Below, piece after piece: positions 63,472 through 64,000 of a stretch of DNA of 64,000 bases. The stretch lies in assembly GCA_033439265.1 (NCBI GenBank), contig JAVTVX010000031.1, positions 18,892,001-18,956,000 on the forward strand. Direction: 5' to 3'. The translations under genes were made by a program, and so were the position numbers. The notes beneath the pieces are model-generated. The model made no database searches. It saw only the letters and a program-made list of their open reading frames with translations, and had not been told where the DNA came from. The number at the start of each line of letters is the position of its first letter. The first letter of the stretch is position 1. The DNA is from Dillenia suffruticosa (lineage: Eukaryota; Streptophyta; Magnoliopsida; Dilleniales; Dilleniaceae).

Positions 63472-64000
63472 TCACATTTTTCACACACTAAAGCTTTATA
63501 TTTTTTTTCCAGGAAGGGACGGCTAAAGTTGATTTGGTCTGGTCCGAGGTGATCTGTTGTTATAATTGACTTCGTCAATAAAATGTAGGATTGAACATTG
63601 TAAATTCGGTAAATAAGGTTATTCAAGATGGCTAATCATTGTAAAAAAGGATTGGACTAAACGTGAAAATGGACGCCAGATTTGCAAGCCAGTCTGCACG
63701 CGATGTACTATTATGCCTTGTCCATGGACCAACACTTACTTTCATGGAGTCAACCCCCCAAGATTAATCCAAGGCCCTCCCTCCATGCTTTATTAGTAGT
63801 TGTCTATGTCCATGCACCGTACCCTTTTTCTATTTTTAATTGAACATCAATATTTAAAATCTGATTAATTTTATTCTATTAGTTATAAAATTTAATTTAA
63901 AGATGAATTATTTTAAAATATATTTTTTATTCATAAAATTTAAATTTAAAATTTTAATTAAATAAGTTTATCCGATCACTATACCTATGTTTCATTAGTA

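Overview
The window is plant nuclear DNA, most likely from a eudicot and possibly a woody one. The evidence is AT-rich intergenic DNA, GT-AG introns up to 3.4 kb, long CT/GA microsatellites, tRNA-derived SINEs, a CACTA element, a degenerate LTR element with an initiator-Met primer site, and six genes that match land-plant families. The species cannot be told from the sequence. No organellar, bacterial or CRISPR features, rRNA or stand-alone tRNA genes were seen.

Layout. 1-2.6 kb: AT-rich DNA with no gene. 2.87-3.16 kb (+): a 96-residue secreted peptide precursor carrying an IDA/PIP-type motif and a second CEP/PIP-like C-terminus. 3.2-14.1 kb: gene-free DNA with a complete non-autonomous CACTA transposon (6232-7841, 3-bp target duplication) and a minus-strand non-autonomous LTR element (10727-12169). 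14.1-19.0 kb (+): a class II trehalose-phosphate synthase of the TPS7 type, three coding exons, with a dense ACGT/G-box cluster upstream. 21.2-22.6 kb (-): an intronless GIL1/IRKI-family (DUF641) protein. 22.8-30.5 kb: no recognisable gene. 30.6-35.7 kb (-): a six-exon KDEL receptor (ERD2) of 215 residues whose large introns hold tandem duplications. 38.9-43.7 kb (+): a four-exon, 111-residue UBTD-like protein with a myristoylation start, and TIR elements in its introns. 43.7-50.9 kb: intergenic DNA with SINEs, the longest CT microsatellite and a segmental duplication that preserves an empty SINE site. 52.0-58.3 kb (+): a six-exon STICHEL-like, DnaX-related protein of 1190 residues with a leader built from three tandem repeats. 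58.3-64 kb: intergenic DNA with a truncated LINE tail and another SINE.

The genes are ordinary, independently transcribed nuclear genes and do not form a pathway or cluster: secreted signalling (peptide), sugar signalling (TPS7), light/gravity growth responses (GIL1 family), ER protein retrieval (ERD2), a small membrane-anchored UBTD-type adaptor, and a trichome-branching-family protein (STICHEL-like). I assembled the exon structures by hand from splice sites, reading phase and family alignment from memory; in all four multi-exon genes the phases close without a stop. I found no convincing evidence for a wholly new system. The most informative signals are the dual-motif peptide precursor, the duplication with filled and empty SINE sites, the triplicated STICHEL-like leader, and the G-box cluster upstream of TPS7.
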